This document shows, one piece after another, positions 42,808 to 50,563 of a stretch of DNA of 64,000 bases (its first letter is position 1; the number at the start of each line of letters is the position of its first letter). The DNA is from Danxiaibacter sp048498555 (lineage in GTDB: Bacteria > Bacteroidota > Bacteroidia > Chitinophagales > Chitinophagaceae). The DNA is taken from NCBI GenBank assembly GCA_048498555.1, contig JBEHXT010000006.1:62001-126000 (forward strand), given 5' to 3'. The position numbers and the translations under genes were made by a program. The notes under the pieces were generated by a model. The model did no database searches. It saw only the letters and a program-made list of their open reading frames with translations, and had not been told where the DNA came from.

Positions 42808-43365
42808 ATGTCTATTTCAAGTCCGTGGCCCTGGTATGTTGCCGGGCCGCTTATAGGTTTAACGGTTCCGGTTTTGTTGATATTTGGAAACAAATTCTTT
42901 GGCATTTCCTCATCATTACGGCATATCTGTGCAGCATGCCTTCCATCAAAAATCCCCTTCTTTCAATACGACTGGAAGAAGGAAGTGTGGAACCTGTTTT
43001 TTATACTGGGTATTTTTTTTGGAGGAATGATAGCCGCCAACTTTTTTGCAGATCCCAACCCCGTTGTAGTAAATCCCAAACTTACCACAGAGTTAGCTCA
43101 GTATGGCATTTCAGATTACAGTTCGCTGGTGCCAAAAGATCTCATTAGCTGGCAGAGTTTATTTACAGTTAAAGGCATTGTATTAATGGTAGCAGGCGGT
43201 TTCCTTGTCGGGTTCGGAACAAGGTATGCAGGCGGTTGTACAAGCGGCCATGCCATTATGGGATTATCCACTTTGCAATGGCCATCGTTAGTCGCCACAA
43301 TTTGTTTTATGCTTGGTGGGTTTATCATGGCGAATTTGATACTGCCGGTAATATTGAGGATGTAA
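42808..43365 (+). CDS. YeeE/YedE-family sulfur transporter, first half
   Basis: A 185-residue membrane protein with about five helices. It is half of a YeeE/YedE (TsuA-like) transporter. The conserved cysteine lies in FGTRYAGGCTSGHAIMGL, the signature that contacts thiosulfate in the structurally studied homologue; an additional segment reads RHICAACLP. In Bacteroidota the transporter is commonly split into two genes and the other half follows 64 bases on. Thiosulfate or another sulfur compound is the probable cargo. The upstream gap contains a dispersed repeat, so transcription from the dioxygenase gene may be interrupted. Confidence 0.88.
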   Translation: MSISSPWPWYVAGPLIGLTVPVLLIFGNKFFGISSSLRHICAACLPSKIPFFQYDWKKEVWNLFFILGIFFGGMIAANFFADPNPVVVNPKLTTELAQYGISDYSSLVPKDLISWQSLFTVKGIVLMVAGGFLVGFGTRYAGGCTSGHAIMGLSTLQWPSLVATICFMLGGFIMANLILPVILRM

Positions 43366-43369
43366 CATG

Positions 43370-43420
43370 CCTGCCCGTACCGACGGTACGTTCGGGCGGG
43401 TAAGATGTACGATATGTCCT
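43370..43420. repeat. GC-rich nested hairpin plus GTACGATGT word between the YeeE genes
   Basis: GTACCG-A-CGGTAC (43377-43389) is a perfect palindrome enclosed by CCTGCCC (43370-43376) and GGGCGGG (43394-43400). AAGATGTACGATATGT follows directly, a word of the family also found at 2966 and 50334. Confidence 0.55.
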
Positions 43421-43429
43421 ATATTTTAA

Positions 43430-43936
43430 ATGGAAGATAAAATAAAGAAAATGGAAAATACAGATTTTGAAGTGCGCTCTTTAGATACAATTTGCATTAA
43501 TGAAAGTGCACTACAACATAAATGGTATCACAATATCAAGTACCTGGTGGCAGGTGTTATATTCGGTATTATTCTCGTGAAATCAGAAGTTGTAAGCTGG
43601 TTTCGCATACAAGAAATGTTTCGCTTGCAATCGTTTCATATGTATGGTGTCATCGGAAGTGCAGTAGTTGTTGGAATGATCTCCGTGTTCCTGATCAAAA
43701 AATTTAAGATCAAAACAATTTATGGCGAACCAATTGTTTTCCATACCAAAAAATTCAACAAAGGGCAGATTTATGGTGGCCTTGCGTTTGGATTTGGATG
43801 GGCGATGACGGGCGCTTGCCCCGGCCCACTCTTTGCCCAAATTGGAGCAGGCACAACAGTTGTTGCAATTACCTTATTGAGTGCTATTGCAGGCACATGG
43901 GTGTATGGAAAGATCAGGAATAAATTACCGCATTAA
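43430..43936 (+). CDS. YeeE/YedE-family sulfur transporter, second half (DUF6691-like)
   Basis: A 168-residue membrane protein and partner of the preceding gene. After a soluble N-terminus of about 35 residues come four to five helices. The diagnostic pore segment is GLAFGFGWAMTGACPGPLFAQ, with the conserved cysteine. Such half-transporters occur in pairs beside persulfide dioxygenases and Crp/Fnr regulators in this phylum. The start could also be the ATG at 43451 (MENTDFEV), since the first residues are highly charged and unremarkable. It ends the sulfur operon and converges with the MFS gene across a long inverted repeat. Confidence 0.88.
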   Translation: MEDKIKKMENTDFEVRSLDTICINESALQHKWYHNIKYLVAGVIFGIILVKSEVVSWFRIQEMFRLQSFHMYGVIGSAVVVGMISVFLIKKFKIKTIYGEPIVFHTKKFNKGQIYGGLAFGFGWAMTGACPGPLFAQIGAGTTVVAITLLSAIAGTWVYGKIRNKLPH

Positions 43937-43937
43937 T

Positions 43938-44120
43938 AATTGACAATGGAAAGTTGACATTTGACAATCAACCGGAGCGAAAAAACTCTGCGAGTTCTCT
44001 GCCTTATCAGTGCTCTATGTAATTTTTTACTACAAAGAATAACAGCCGAACAAGACACGAGACCCGCAGAGTTGATGCATTGTACTTACATTTTCAATTG
44101 TCAACTTTCCATTGTCAATT
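43938..44120. repeat. Long inverted repeat (AATTGACAATGG family) between convergent genes
   Basis: The outer arms of 22 bases (43938-43959 and 44099-44120) are perfectly complementary; both contain GACAATGGAAAGTTGACA. An inner pair, AACTCTGCG (about 43985-43993) and CGCAGAGTT (about 44065-44073), nests inside. The element fills the whole gap between the YeeE and MFS stop codons and probably ends both transcripts. Confidence 0.75.
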
Positions 44121-44122
44121 AA

Positions 44123-45361
44123 CTAAGCTTTTTGAGCAGCCCTTTTAGCCTTCTCCAAATTAGGTAAAAAGCCAGTTAACAATCCTATCAGCGGCAAAAA
44201 CGAACAAACCTGGTAAACATAAGTTATGCTTGTTTTATCAGCAAGCTTGCCCAACAGTGCGGATCCTATGCCGCCCATTCCAAACGCAAAGCCGAAGAAT
44301 AATCCTGCAATCATTCCTACTTTTCCTGGCACCAGCTCTTGCGCATATACGAGAATTGCAGAGAAGGCAGAAGAAAGAATTAAGCCGATAAATACACTTA
44401 GGATGCATGTCCAAAACAGGTTAACATGCGGCATTAGCAACGCAAAAGGTGCAACGCCCAATATAGATAGCCAGATCACGTACTTGCGGCCGATCTTATC
44501 ACCTAACGGCCCGCCAATAAATGTACCGGCTGCAACAGCGAAAAGAAACACAAACAAATACACTTGTGATTGCTGAACAGATACATGAAACTTATCCATC
44601 AGGTAGAAAGTATAATAACTGCTAATGCTTGCCATGTAAAAATACTTAGAGAAAATAAGCACGATTAAAATAGCAAGGGAGAAAACCACTTTGCCTTTAG
44701 AAAGTTGCACATGAGGGATCGCACCAGCTGCTTTCTTCGGCTTAATACGATGCGTGTTCTTCTTATACCACTGGCTAATCTTCAACATCACAATAATTGC
44801 TAACAACGCCACTAACGAAAACCAGATAACATGAAACTGGCCCAACGGAACGATGATGGCTGCAGCCAGCAATGGCCCCAATGAACTTCCTGCATTACCA
44901 CCTACCTGGAACAATGATTGCGCCATACCATGCCTGCCACCTGATGCCATGTATGCCAACCTGGACGCCTCCGGATGAAAGACTGCAGAACCGACACCAA
45001 CCAATCCTACAGAAACCAATACCAACGGGAAACTAGTTGCAAGTGATAAGCACACAAGCCCTGCCAGCGTAAAGCTCATTCCTATTGCAAGTGAATACGG
45101 TTGCGGACGTTTGTCGGTATATAATCCAACCAGCGGTTGCAACAATGAGGCCGACATCTGGAAGGTGAGCGTAATCAATCCGATCTGTGAAAAGTTCAAT
45201 CGCAGCGAATCCTTTACCAGCGGATAAATTGCCGGAATAAGCGACTGCATTGTATCATTCAACAAATGGGTAAAGCTTAATGCAATCAACACAGGGAAAA
45301 CCGTATTATGCACAAGCTGCTTCGATACTTCAACTTCTTCTTTTTCCATTACATGTTTCAT
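44123..45361 (-). CDS. MFS transporter, fosmidomycin-resistance (Fsr) type
   Basis: A 412-residue inner-membrane protein with twelve predicted helices, a major facilitator superfamily drug:proton antiporter of the Fsr type. Family marks are SFTHLLNDTMQSLIPAIYP near the start, GLYTDKRPQPY in loop 2-3, and GVGSAVFHPEASRLAYMASGG with QSLFQVGGNAGSSLGPL, segments conserved from E. coli Fsr. The start could be the ATG at 45361 or at 45349. The FadR-family regulator lies 50 bases upstream on the same strand, and the same 11-bp operator word stands before both genes. The true substrate is unknown; fosmidomycin export is only the naming precedent. Confidence 0.9.
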   Translation of the reverse strand: MKHVMEKEEVEVSKQLVHNTVFPVLIALSFTHLLNDTMQSLIPAIYPLVKDSLRLNFSQIGLITLTFQMSASLLQPLVGLYTDKRPQPYSLAIGMSFTLAGLVCLSLATSFPLVLVSVGLVGVGSAVFHPEASRLAYMASGGRHGMAQSLFQVGGNAGSSLGPLLAAAIIVPLGQFHVIWFSLVALLAIIVMLKISQWYKKNTHRIKPKKAAGAIPHVQLSKGKVVFSLAILIVLIFSKYFYMASISSYYTFYLMDKFHVSVQQSQVYLFVFLFAVAAGTFIGGPLGDKIGRKYVIWLSILGVAPFALLMPHVNLFWTCILSVFIGLILSSAFSAILVYAQELVPGKVGMIAGLFFGFAFGMGGIGSALLGKLADKTSITYVYQVCSFLPLIGLLTGFLPNLEKAKRAAQKA

Positions 45362-45384
45362 ATCAGTGTTTGATTATTGGTCTG

Positions 45385-45395
45385 ATCATCAGATG
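45385..45395. promoter_or_regulatory. Operator word ATCATCAGATG before the MFS gene
   Basis: The complement CATCTGATGAT is identical to the core of the palindrome before the regulator gene (46081-46093). It lies in the 50-base gap between regulator and transporter, 24 bases upstream of the transporter start. Confidence 0.5.
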
Positions 45396-45411
45396 TTTAA
45401 ATTCAAAAAAA

Positions 45412-46080
45412 TTAGCGGGCTGTTATGCGCGTTGCAAAAGCCAGGGCTTTCTTCTCATCTTTATCAACAATGCTTTGCAAAAGGGATTCATGTAAATCCT
45501 GTGTCTCTACGAAAGCAGATGTATCGCTATAGCGCTCAATAAAAGATTGTTTGAGATGGGTTGCAATAGTTTTATACAACTCAACCAGGATTTCATTCTG
45601 CGAAGCGGTTGCTATGCTTGTGTGAAAATCAATATCAGCTTGGATGCAAGCCTCAGGTTTATTTTCTTTACCTGCAACTTTTCTTTGTTTTAGAAACGCC
45701 TTCATTTGTGTGATATCTGCTGCGGTACGCTTTAGAGCAGCTTTCCCCGCAATCTTTACCTCCAGCAAAGAACGCACTTCATTCAGGTCTTCAAACTGAG
45801 CTTTTTGCATCTTTTTAGCCAGCGCGTCATTGGTTGCCTGCCTTGATGCCACAAAAGTGCCAAGGCCCTGCTGAACTGTGATAAAACCGGCATTTGCCAG
45901 TATTCTCACCGCTTCTCTTATTGAGGATCTGCCTACACCAAATTGCTGCATTAACTCAGGCTCTGTTGGCAATTTTGTGCCGATTGAATAATTGCCGGAA
46001 CTGATTTCCAGCTGCAATCTTTCAGCAACTTCATCTGCAAGGCTCTTGCGTTTTAGTGGTGATTTTACTTGATTCATCAT
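45412..46080 (-). CDS. GntR/FadR-family transcriptional regulator
   Basis: A 222-residue regulator. The N-terminal winged helix (about 8-75) has the GntR signature IGTKLPTEPELMQQFGVGRSSIREAVRILANAGFI and the wing QQGLGTFV. The FCD domain (about 95-220) is all-helical, with the expected metal/effector positions in DIDFHTSIATASQN and HESLLQSI. It is the first gene of a two-gene operon with the Fsr-type MFS exporter. A 13-bp palindrome begins one base upstream of its start codon, so it very probably represses itself and the exporter. The effector, presumably an exported acid or drug-like metabolite, is unknown. Confidence 0.92.
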   Translation of the reverse strand: MMNQVKSPLKRKSLADEVAERLQLEISSGNYSIGTKLPTEPELMQQFGVGRSSIREAVRILANAGFITVQQGLGTFVASRQATNDALAKKMQKAQFEDLNEVRSLLEVKIAGKAALKRTAADITQMKAFLKQRKVAGKENKPEACIQADIDFHTSIATASQNEILVELYKTIATHLKQSFIERYSDTSAFVETQDLHESLLQSIVDKDEKKALAFATRITAR

Positions 46081-46093
46081 ATCATCTGATGAT
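46081..46093. promoter_or_regulatory. Palindromic operator ATCATC-T-GATGAT before the FadR-family gene
   Basis: The arms are perfectly complementary around a single central base, directly upstream of the ATG at 46080. Its CATCTGATGAT core recurs at 45385-45395. Confidence 0.6.
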
Positions 46094-46187
46094 TAAAGAT
46101 AGGAGATTTATCGTTCTTTATGAAAGTTTATGTTTCGTGTGGCAGGAAATAAGGCATCGGGCTTTAGGGTTTTTATTAAAAATGTGT

Positions 46188-46202
46188 TTCGTGAGACACG
46201 AA
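46188..46202. repeat. TTCGTG-AGA-CACGAA palindrome, copy 1
   Basis: A perfect 6-bp stem and 3-base loop followed by CCACGG. Two more copies lie at 57904-57956. Confidence 0.6.
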
Positions 46203-46360
46203 CCACGGCGTAAAAAATAAAGCGTGATAAACTAAGCATTAGGCCGGCACTAGAAGGGGTTGTAAATATTGCGCTCTAAAAACCAAGTGTGTAGAACATA
46301 ATCGTCTAAGTAACGCAAGCCTGAATCCCGGAGAGGCGTTGGCATGGCAAAACGGCAGGA

Positions 46361-46412
46361 GGCATCGGGTTTGCCTTGATCTTTTCGTTCTTTTGGATCA
46401 AGCCAAAAGAAC
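46361..46412 (+). repeat. GCATCGGGTTTGCCTTGATC repeat, copy 1
   Basis: About 52 bases from GGCATCGGG to CAAAAGAAC. They include the hairpin TTCTTTTGG-atcaag-CCAAAAGAA. A copy with about one difference lies inverted at 55168-55219. The GGAGAGGCGT block upstream (46329) also has a counterpart at about 55252-55261, so the full element may exceed 90 bases. Confidence 0.8.
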
Positions 46413-46609
46413 AAGAAAAAAATAATGAGATAAATGAAAAAACGAAATTTTCAACACTGTGTTTTTTCAAACAATTTATGTCACCTCTTCGGGGTTAGTC
46501 GTAACAACGTCAATACTTTGCAATAATAATTCCATCCCAGGGGATTACTTGCATTAGTTTCTATTTACATCTATAAACCTTACAGCCATTCAGAATAAGT
46601 TATGAATCA

Positions 46610-47614
46610 CTACAACTTCCACCACTCACTTTTCGGATAATCTTCTCCAATCACAACAGGTTCTCCGATCTTTGGAGTGGTTATGTCCATATGCTTTTCT
46701 TTACCAGCCTTTAATGCACGTTGAATGGGCTCATTCCAGGGGTGGTTAGCGAGCGCAAATTTCCCCCAGTGCACCGGCAATAGCAGCTTTGTGTTGAGAT
46801 CAACTGCAGCTTGCACGGTCTGTTCTGGCATCATGTGTATGTAAGGCCACGCCGGATTGTATTGCCCGCATTCAACCATGGCAATATCAAACGGGCCGAA
46901 TTTATCTCCTATCTTTTTAAAATGTTCGTCATATCCCGAATCGCCTCCTACATAAATTTTATACCCTTTTATCTGTAGTACAAAAGACGACCATAACGAG
47001 CCTCCGCGCTTTAACCCTCTTCCGGAAAAATGCCGGGCGGGAGTTGCAGTGATCTTGATATCATTACCCACTTCTATAGATTCCCACCAATCCAATTCAT
47101 GAATGGCTTCGGGGTCAATGCCACATTTTTCAAGGTCCTCACCCACACCAAGCGATGTATAAAAAGCTTTGGTGGCAGGCATCATCTTCTGCATAATCTT
47201 TTTGTCCAGGTGGTCATAATGATTATGCGTAATCAGCATAATATCTATAGGCGGAAAATCTTCGGTCTCATAAATATCCGTCCCTTCAAAGGCCTTCACC
47301 ATAAATTTAAAGGGAGACGCATGGCCACTTAACACCGGATCAACCAAAATATTGGTGTCGCCAACTTTTATAAAATAGGAAGAATGGCCAAACCAGACAA
47401 TCACCGGTTTTTCTGAATGCAATGAATGAAGATCAGTTTTTACAGAAGGTAATTTTTTACGGGGGCGCACACTGGCCGGGCGTTTGATGGCCTCTTTCAA
47501 CACTTTATAATAACTCGCATCTTCTGCCATAACGGGAGTCAGAGAAATATTCTGAAAAGATCCCTGTTTGTAATTTGGCGAACGTACTATTCTTTGTGCC
47601 CTGTTTTTGGCCAT
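46610..47614 (-). CDS. MBL-fold metallo-hydrolase, UlaG/NAPE-PLD-like
   Basis: A 334-residue cytoplasmic metallohydrolase of the UlaG-like branch. I start at the ATG at 47614 (MAKNRAQRIVRSPN); a TTG at 47638 would add eight residues. The metal motif is THNHYDHLD, preceded by VWFGHSSYFIKVGDTNILVDPVLSG. Further ligands are in ATPARHFSGRGL (His), GGDSGYDEHF (Asp) and LLPVHWGKFALANHPW (His). The domain order matches N-acyl-phosphatidylethanolamine phospholipase D-like proteins of bacteria, whose substrates are mostly undefined. It follows the SufR-like gene by 54 bases on the same strand and may be co-transcribed with it. Confidence 0.88.
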   Translation of the reverse strand: MAKNRAQRIVRSPNYKQGSFQNISLTPVMAEDASYYKVLKEAIKRPASVRPRKKLPSVKTDLHSLHSEKPVIVWFGHSSYFIKVGDTNILVDPVLSGHASPFKFMVKAFEGTDIYETEDFPPIDIMLITHNHYDHLDKKIMQKMMPATKAFYTSLGVGEDLEKCGIDPEAIHELDWWESIEVGNDIKITATPARHFSGRGLKRGGSLWSSFVLQIKGYKIYVGGDSGYDEHFKKIGDKFGPFDIAMVECGQYNPAWPYIHMMPEQTVQAAVDLNTKLLLPVHWGKFALANHPWNEPIQRALKAGKEKHMDITTPKIGEPVVIGEDYPKSEWWKL

Positions 47615-47668
47615 ATCTGTTGTTTTTGCAAATGGCAATCTTCACACCGACCTTGATGTTTTACCATC

Positions 47669-48319
47669 CTACTCCTTTACAATATAAACACAACGGCGCG
47701 AACCATCAATTATATGTTCAGTCCTCTCAATATTAGTGCCATCGCCCAATACTTTTCTAAGGCTGTTTAATTCGGCTTCACACAATCCTGCGCACTGTTT
47801 TGCAGCCATGCAGATAGGGCAATGATTCTCAATAAAAAGGTACTCGTCATTTTCCTTTCTCCATTCGGCCATATATCCTTCCTGGGTTTTAATTTTTGCC
47901 AGGCCATTCAATTTTTCTTCCAGCGGCAGGTCTTTTTTTATCTCCGAACTGTATTTGTCATCCAGCGCTTTTTCACGTTCATTTAAAACAGATGTTACGG
48001 CCTGCGGCCCAAGCACGCCCTGAATTGTCTGTAGCAACTGCACGGTAAGGTCGGTATGTGCATCCGGGAAATAAGCAAACCCCTTCGCCGTTAAGCTGTA
48101 ATGCATGGTCGGCCTGCCAACACCACTTGAAACAGATTGAGCGATAACAAAACCATCCTCCGTTAATTTAACTAATTGCAAACGGGCACCTTCAACCGTA
48201 ATGCCTGTTTCTTTAGCCAATGAAGCTGCAGGCTGTGGGCCATTCATCTTCATTAAATAAAGAAAACGTTCGCTGGTTTGACTGAGCTGAGCGGCTGGTT
48301 TGTTAAAATGATTTTCCAA
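47669..48319 (-). CDS. SufR-like Fe-S cluster-binding transcriptional regulator
   Basis: A winged-helix regulator of about 216 residues from the TTG at 48319 (MENHFNKPAAQL); a TTG at 48388 would add 23 residues without domain character. The DNA-binding part (about 18-85) has MNGPQPAASLAKETGITVEG and the wing SGVGRPTMHYSLT. The C-terminal part ends in a four-cysteine cluster, ENHCPICMAAKQCAGLC, with the spacing of SufR-type Fe-S sensors. It is divergent from sufA and the rest of the suf genes. By analogy, the cluster-loaded form represses suf when Fe-S supply is sufficient. The assignment as SufR is inferred from the cysteines and the position. Confidence 0.85.
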   Translation of the reverse strand: MENHFNKPAAQLSQTSERFLYLMKMNGPQPAASLAKETGITVEGARLQLVKLTEDGFVIAQSVSSGVGRPTMHYSLTAKGFAYFPDAHTDLTVQLLQTIQGVLGPQAVTSVLNEREKALDDKYSSEIKKDLPLEEKLNGLAKIKTQEGYMAEWRKENDEYLFIENHCPICMAAKQCAGLCEAELNSLRKVLGDGTNIERTEHIIDGSRRCVYIVKE

Positions 48320-48353
48320 GTTTTTACTTGTTTTATTAGCCGAAGGTAGTAAT

Positions 48354-48368
48354 TTTGACCAGTTCAAA
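48354..48368. promoter_or_regulatory. TTTGA-N5-TCAAA inverted repeat in the sufR/suf divergent region
   Basis: The arms TTTGA and TCAAA are separated by CCAGT, 35 bases upstream of the sufR-like start. It is the best candidate operator between the divergent genes. Confidence 0.45.
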
Positions 48369-48541
48369 GTAAAAAAATACGACGGCAAAACAATGATGAT
48401 AACTTTAATTTGTTAGCCGCTTTTCTGAAACTTTTGCCTGAATTTTGTTGTTATCACTTGGCATTGGGCACAACTACAGACACACTTCAAACAGGTTCTA
48501 TTTTTTCTCTTTGGCGATTATTGATACTTAAATTGAATAAT

Positions 48542-48868
48542 ATGATCACAGTATCATCAAATGCACAAACATTTATTAGCAAACTTTTACAGGATCAATA
48601 CCCTGAAGGGAATCATTTTGTAAGAGTTGGAGTAAAGGGTGGCGGTTGTTCGGGACTGGAATATGAGTTAAAGTTTGATGACACCGAACGGACAGGTGAT
48701 GAAATTTTTGAGGATAAAGGCATTAAGATAGTGGTTGACATGAAGAGCCTTTTATACCTCTATGGCACGGAACTGGATTATTCCGGCGGACTGAACGGCA
48801 AAGGCCTGTTTTTTAATAACCCCAACGCCAGCAGAACATGTAGCTGCGGTGAAAGCTTTGCAGTGTAA
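48542..48868 (+). CDS. sufA: A-type iron-sulfur carrier, SufA/IscA family
   Basis: A 108-residue carrier protein. I start at the ATG at 48542 (MITVSSNAQTFISKLL); the frame is open to 48410 but the added 44 residues are untypical. The three conserved cysteines are present: one in KGGGCSGLEY and two in TCSCGESF near the C-terminus. The fold segment YGTELDYSGGLNGKGLFFNNPNA is the family hallmark. It receives Fe-S clusters from the SufBCD scaffold and passes them to apo-proteins in the cytosol. sufB follows 18 bases later, so it heads the suf operon. The divergent SufR-like gene lies 222 bases away. Confidence 0.93.
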   Translation: MITVSSNAQTFISKLLQDQYPEGNHFVRVGVKGGGCSGLEYELKFDDTERTGDEIFEDKGIKIVVDMKSLLYLYGTELDYSGGLNGKGLFFNNPNASRTCSCGESFAV

Positions 48869-48886
48869 CTTTACAGAATTGAAATT

Positions 48887-50332
48887 ATGGACAACGATAA
48901 CAATATATTAGAACAACTTGCGAACAGTGAATATGAATATGGGTTTGTAACCGATATTGATATGGAAGTTGCGCCGGCAGGCCTCAACGAAGACATTGTG
49001 CGCATGATCTCCGAAAAAAAGAATGAGCCGGAATGGCTGCTGGAATGGCGAATGAAAGGCTATAAGGCTTTTTTGAAACAGGACCAGCCTCAGTGGCAAA
49101 ATTTCAAGTTGCCGGAGATGGACTATCAAAAGATATCTTATTACGCGGCACCAAAACAAAAAGCAAAGTACAATAGCCTTGATGAAGTAGACCCGGAATT
49201 ATTGAAAACATTTGAAAAGCTGGGCATTCCATTATCAGAACAAAAGGCGCTGTCTGGCGTTGCGGTGGACGCGGTGTTTGATAGTATCTCAATTGCCACA
49301 ACTTACAAAGAGCACCTGAATAAGCTGGGTATCATCTTCTGTTCAATTAGCGAAGCCGTTCAACACCACCCTGAGCTGGTACAAAAATACCTGGGTAGTG
49401 TTGTTCCACATTCAGACAACATCTTCGCGTCTCTAAATTCAGCCGTGTTCTCTGATGGTTCATTCGTGTACATTCCCAAAGGCGTAAGATGCCCAATGGA
49501 ACTTTCTACTTACTTTAGGATCAACACTGAAAATACCGGCCAGTTTGAACGCACACTGATCATAGCAGATGAAGGCAGCTATGTTAGCTATCTTGAAGGA
49601 TGCACGGCACCGATGCGCGATGAAAATCAATTACACGCGGCAGTGGTTGAGCTAGTGGCATTGAAAGATGCTGAGATTAAATATTCAACGGTACAGAACT
49701 GGTATCCGGGTGATAAAGAAGGCAACGGTGGTATCTACAATTTCGTTACGAAAAGAGGTGCCTGCCGTGGCGATCGTTCTAAGATATCATGGACCCAGGT
49801 TGAAACCGGATCTGCTATCACCTGGAAATATCCAAGTGTGCTGCTGATAGGTGAACACTCTGTCGGCGAGTTCTATTCTGTTGCAGTAACCAAGAATAAA
49901 CAGATTGCGGACACAGGTACAAAAATGCATCACATTGGCGCTAACACCAAAAGCAGGATTATCTCCAAAGGTATTTCTGCGGGCCAGGGACAAAACAGCT
50001 ATCGCGGTTTGGTTCAGGTGGGCAACAAAGCAAACTATGCGCGAAACTTTACACAGTGCGATTCACTGTTGATAGGCGATCGTTGTGGCGCGCATACGTT
50101 TCCTTACATCGAATCGAAGAACAACACGGTAACAATAGAGCACGAAGCAACAACATCCAAGATTGGTGAAGATCAGATCTTCTATCTTAACCAACGCGGC
50201 ATTGATACAGAGAAAGCGGTAGCATTAATTGTGAATGGTTATGCTAAAGAAGTATTGAACCAACTGCCCATGGAGTTTGCGGTTGAAGCGCAGAAACTAT
50301 TGTCGCTGACACTGGAAGGAAGCGTGGGGTAA
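48887..50332 (+). CDS. sufB: Fe-S assembly scaffold SufB
   Basis: A 481-residue SufB, main scaffold of the SufBC2D complex on which Fe-S clusters are built. The N-terminal helical part includes PEWLLEWRMKGYKAFL. The beta-helix core carries SVVPHSDNIFASLNSAVFSDGSFVYIPKGVRCPMELSTYFRIN and YLEGCTAPMRDENQLHAAVVEL. Near the C-terminus FTQCDSLLIGDRCGAHTFPYIE holds the cysteine region used in cluster assembly. Length and motifs are standard. It starts 18 bases after sufA. A 231-base gap containing word repeats separates it from sufC, an unusual break in an operon that is normally compact. Confidence 0.96.
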   Translation: MDNDNNILEQLANSEYEYGFVTDIDMEVAPAGLNEDIVRMISEKKNEPEWLLEWRMKGYKAFLKQDQPQWQNFKLPEMDYQKISYYAAPKQKAKYNSLDEVDPELLKTFEKLGIPLSEQKALSGVAVDAVFDSISIATTYKEHLNKLGIIFCSISEAVQHHPELVQKYLGSVVPHSDNIFASLNSAVFSDGSFVYIPKGVRCPMELSTYFRINTENTGQFERTLIIADEGSYVSYLEGCTAPMRDENQLHAAVVELVALKDAEIKYSTVQNWYPGDKEGNGGIYNFVTKRGACRGDRSKISWTQVETGSAITWKYPSVLLIGEHSVGEFYSVAVTKNKQIADTGTKMHHIGANTKSRIISKGISAGQGQNSYRGLVQVGNKANYARNFTQCDSLLIGDRCGAHTFPYIESKNNTVTIEHEATTSKIGEDQIFYLNQRGIDTEKAVALIVNGYAKEVLNQLPMEFAVEAQKLLSLTLEGSVG

Positions 50333-50563
50333 TGTACGATGTTAGATGAACGGTGTACGATGTGATTTTAAGTACAAGTTACGAAGTACGAAGTACGCCA
50401 GGTGCAACAACTTAATTGATCTCAAATAGCAAGTACGATGTAATGGAATTAAGATTTACAAAGTACTTTAAATACGACAAACACAATTTTAAGAATAAAC
50501 AAGCTGATAGCTAATAGCTGACAGCCGATAGCTTACAACAACAATTGAAATTTTATTACGGAC
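50333..50563. repeat. Word-repeat block inside the suf operon
   Basis: GTACGATGTTAGATGAACGG and related words open the block (50334-50358), ACGAAGTACGAAGTACG words follow (50381-50397), and AGCTGATAGCTAATAGCTGA with CCGATAGC closes it (50499-50533). The same two families stand side by side at 2966-3151. No ORF is seen. Confidence 0.65.

Larger units (their letters stand above)
46094..46609. other. Intergenic region filled with repeats
   Basis: No gene is seen in these 516 bases. They hold the TTCGTG-AGA-CACGAA palindrome (46188-46202), one copy of the GCATCGGG repeat (46361-46412) preceded by CCCGGAGAGGCGTTGG (46328-46343), and near 46484-46545 degenerate pieces of the nested palindrome (TGTCACCTCTTCGGGG, AATAATTCCATCCCAGGGG). 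Four repeat families thus accumulate in one gap. Confidence 0.6.
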
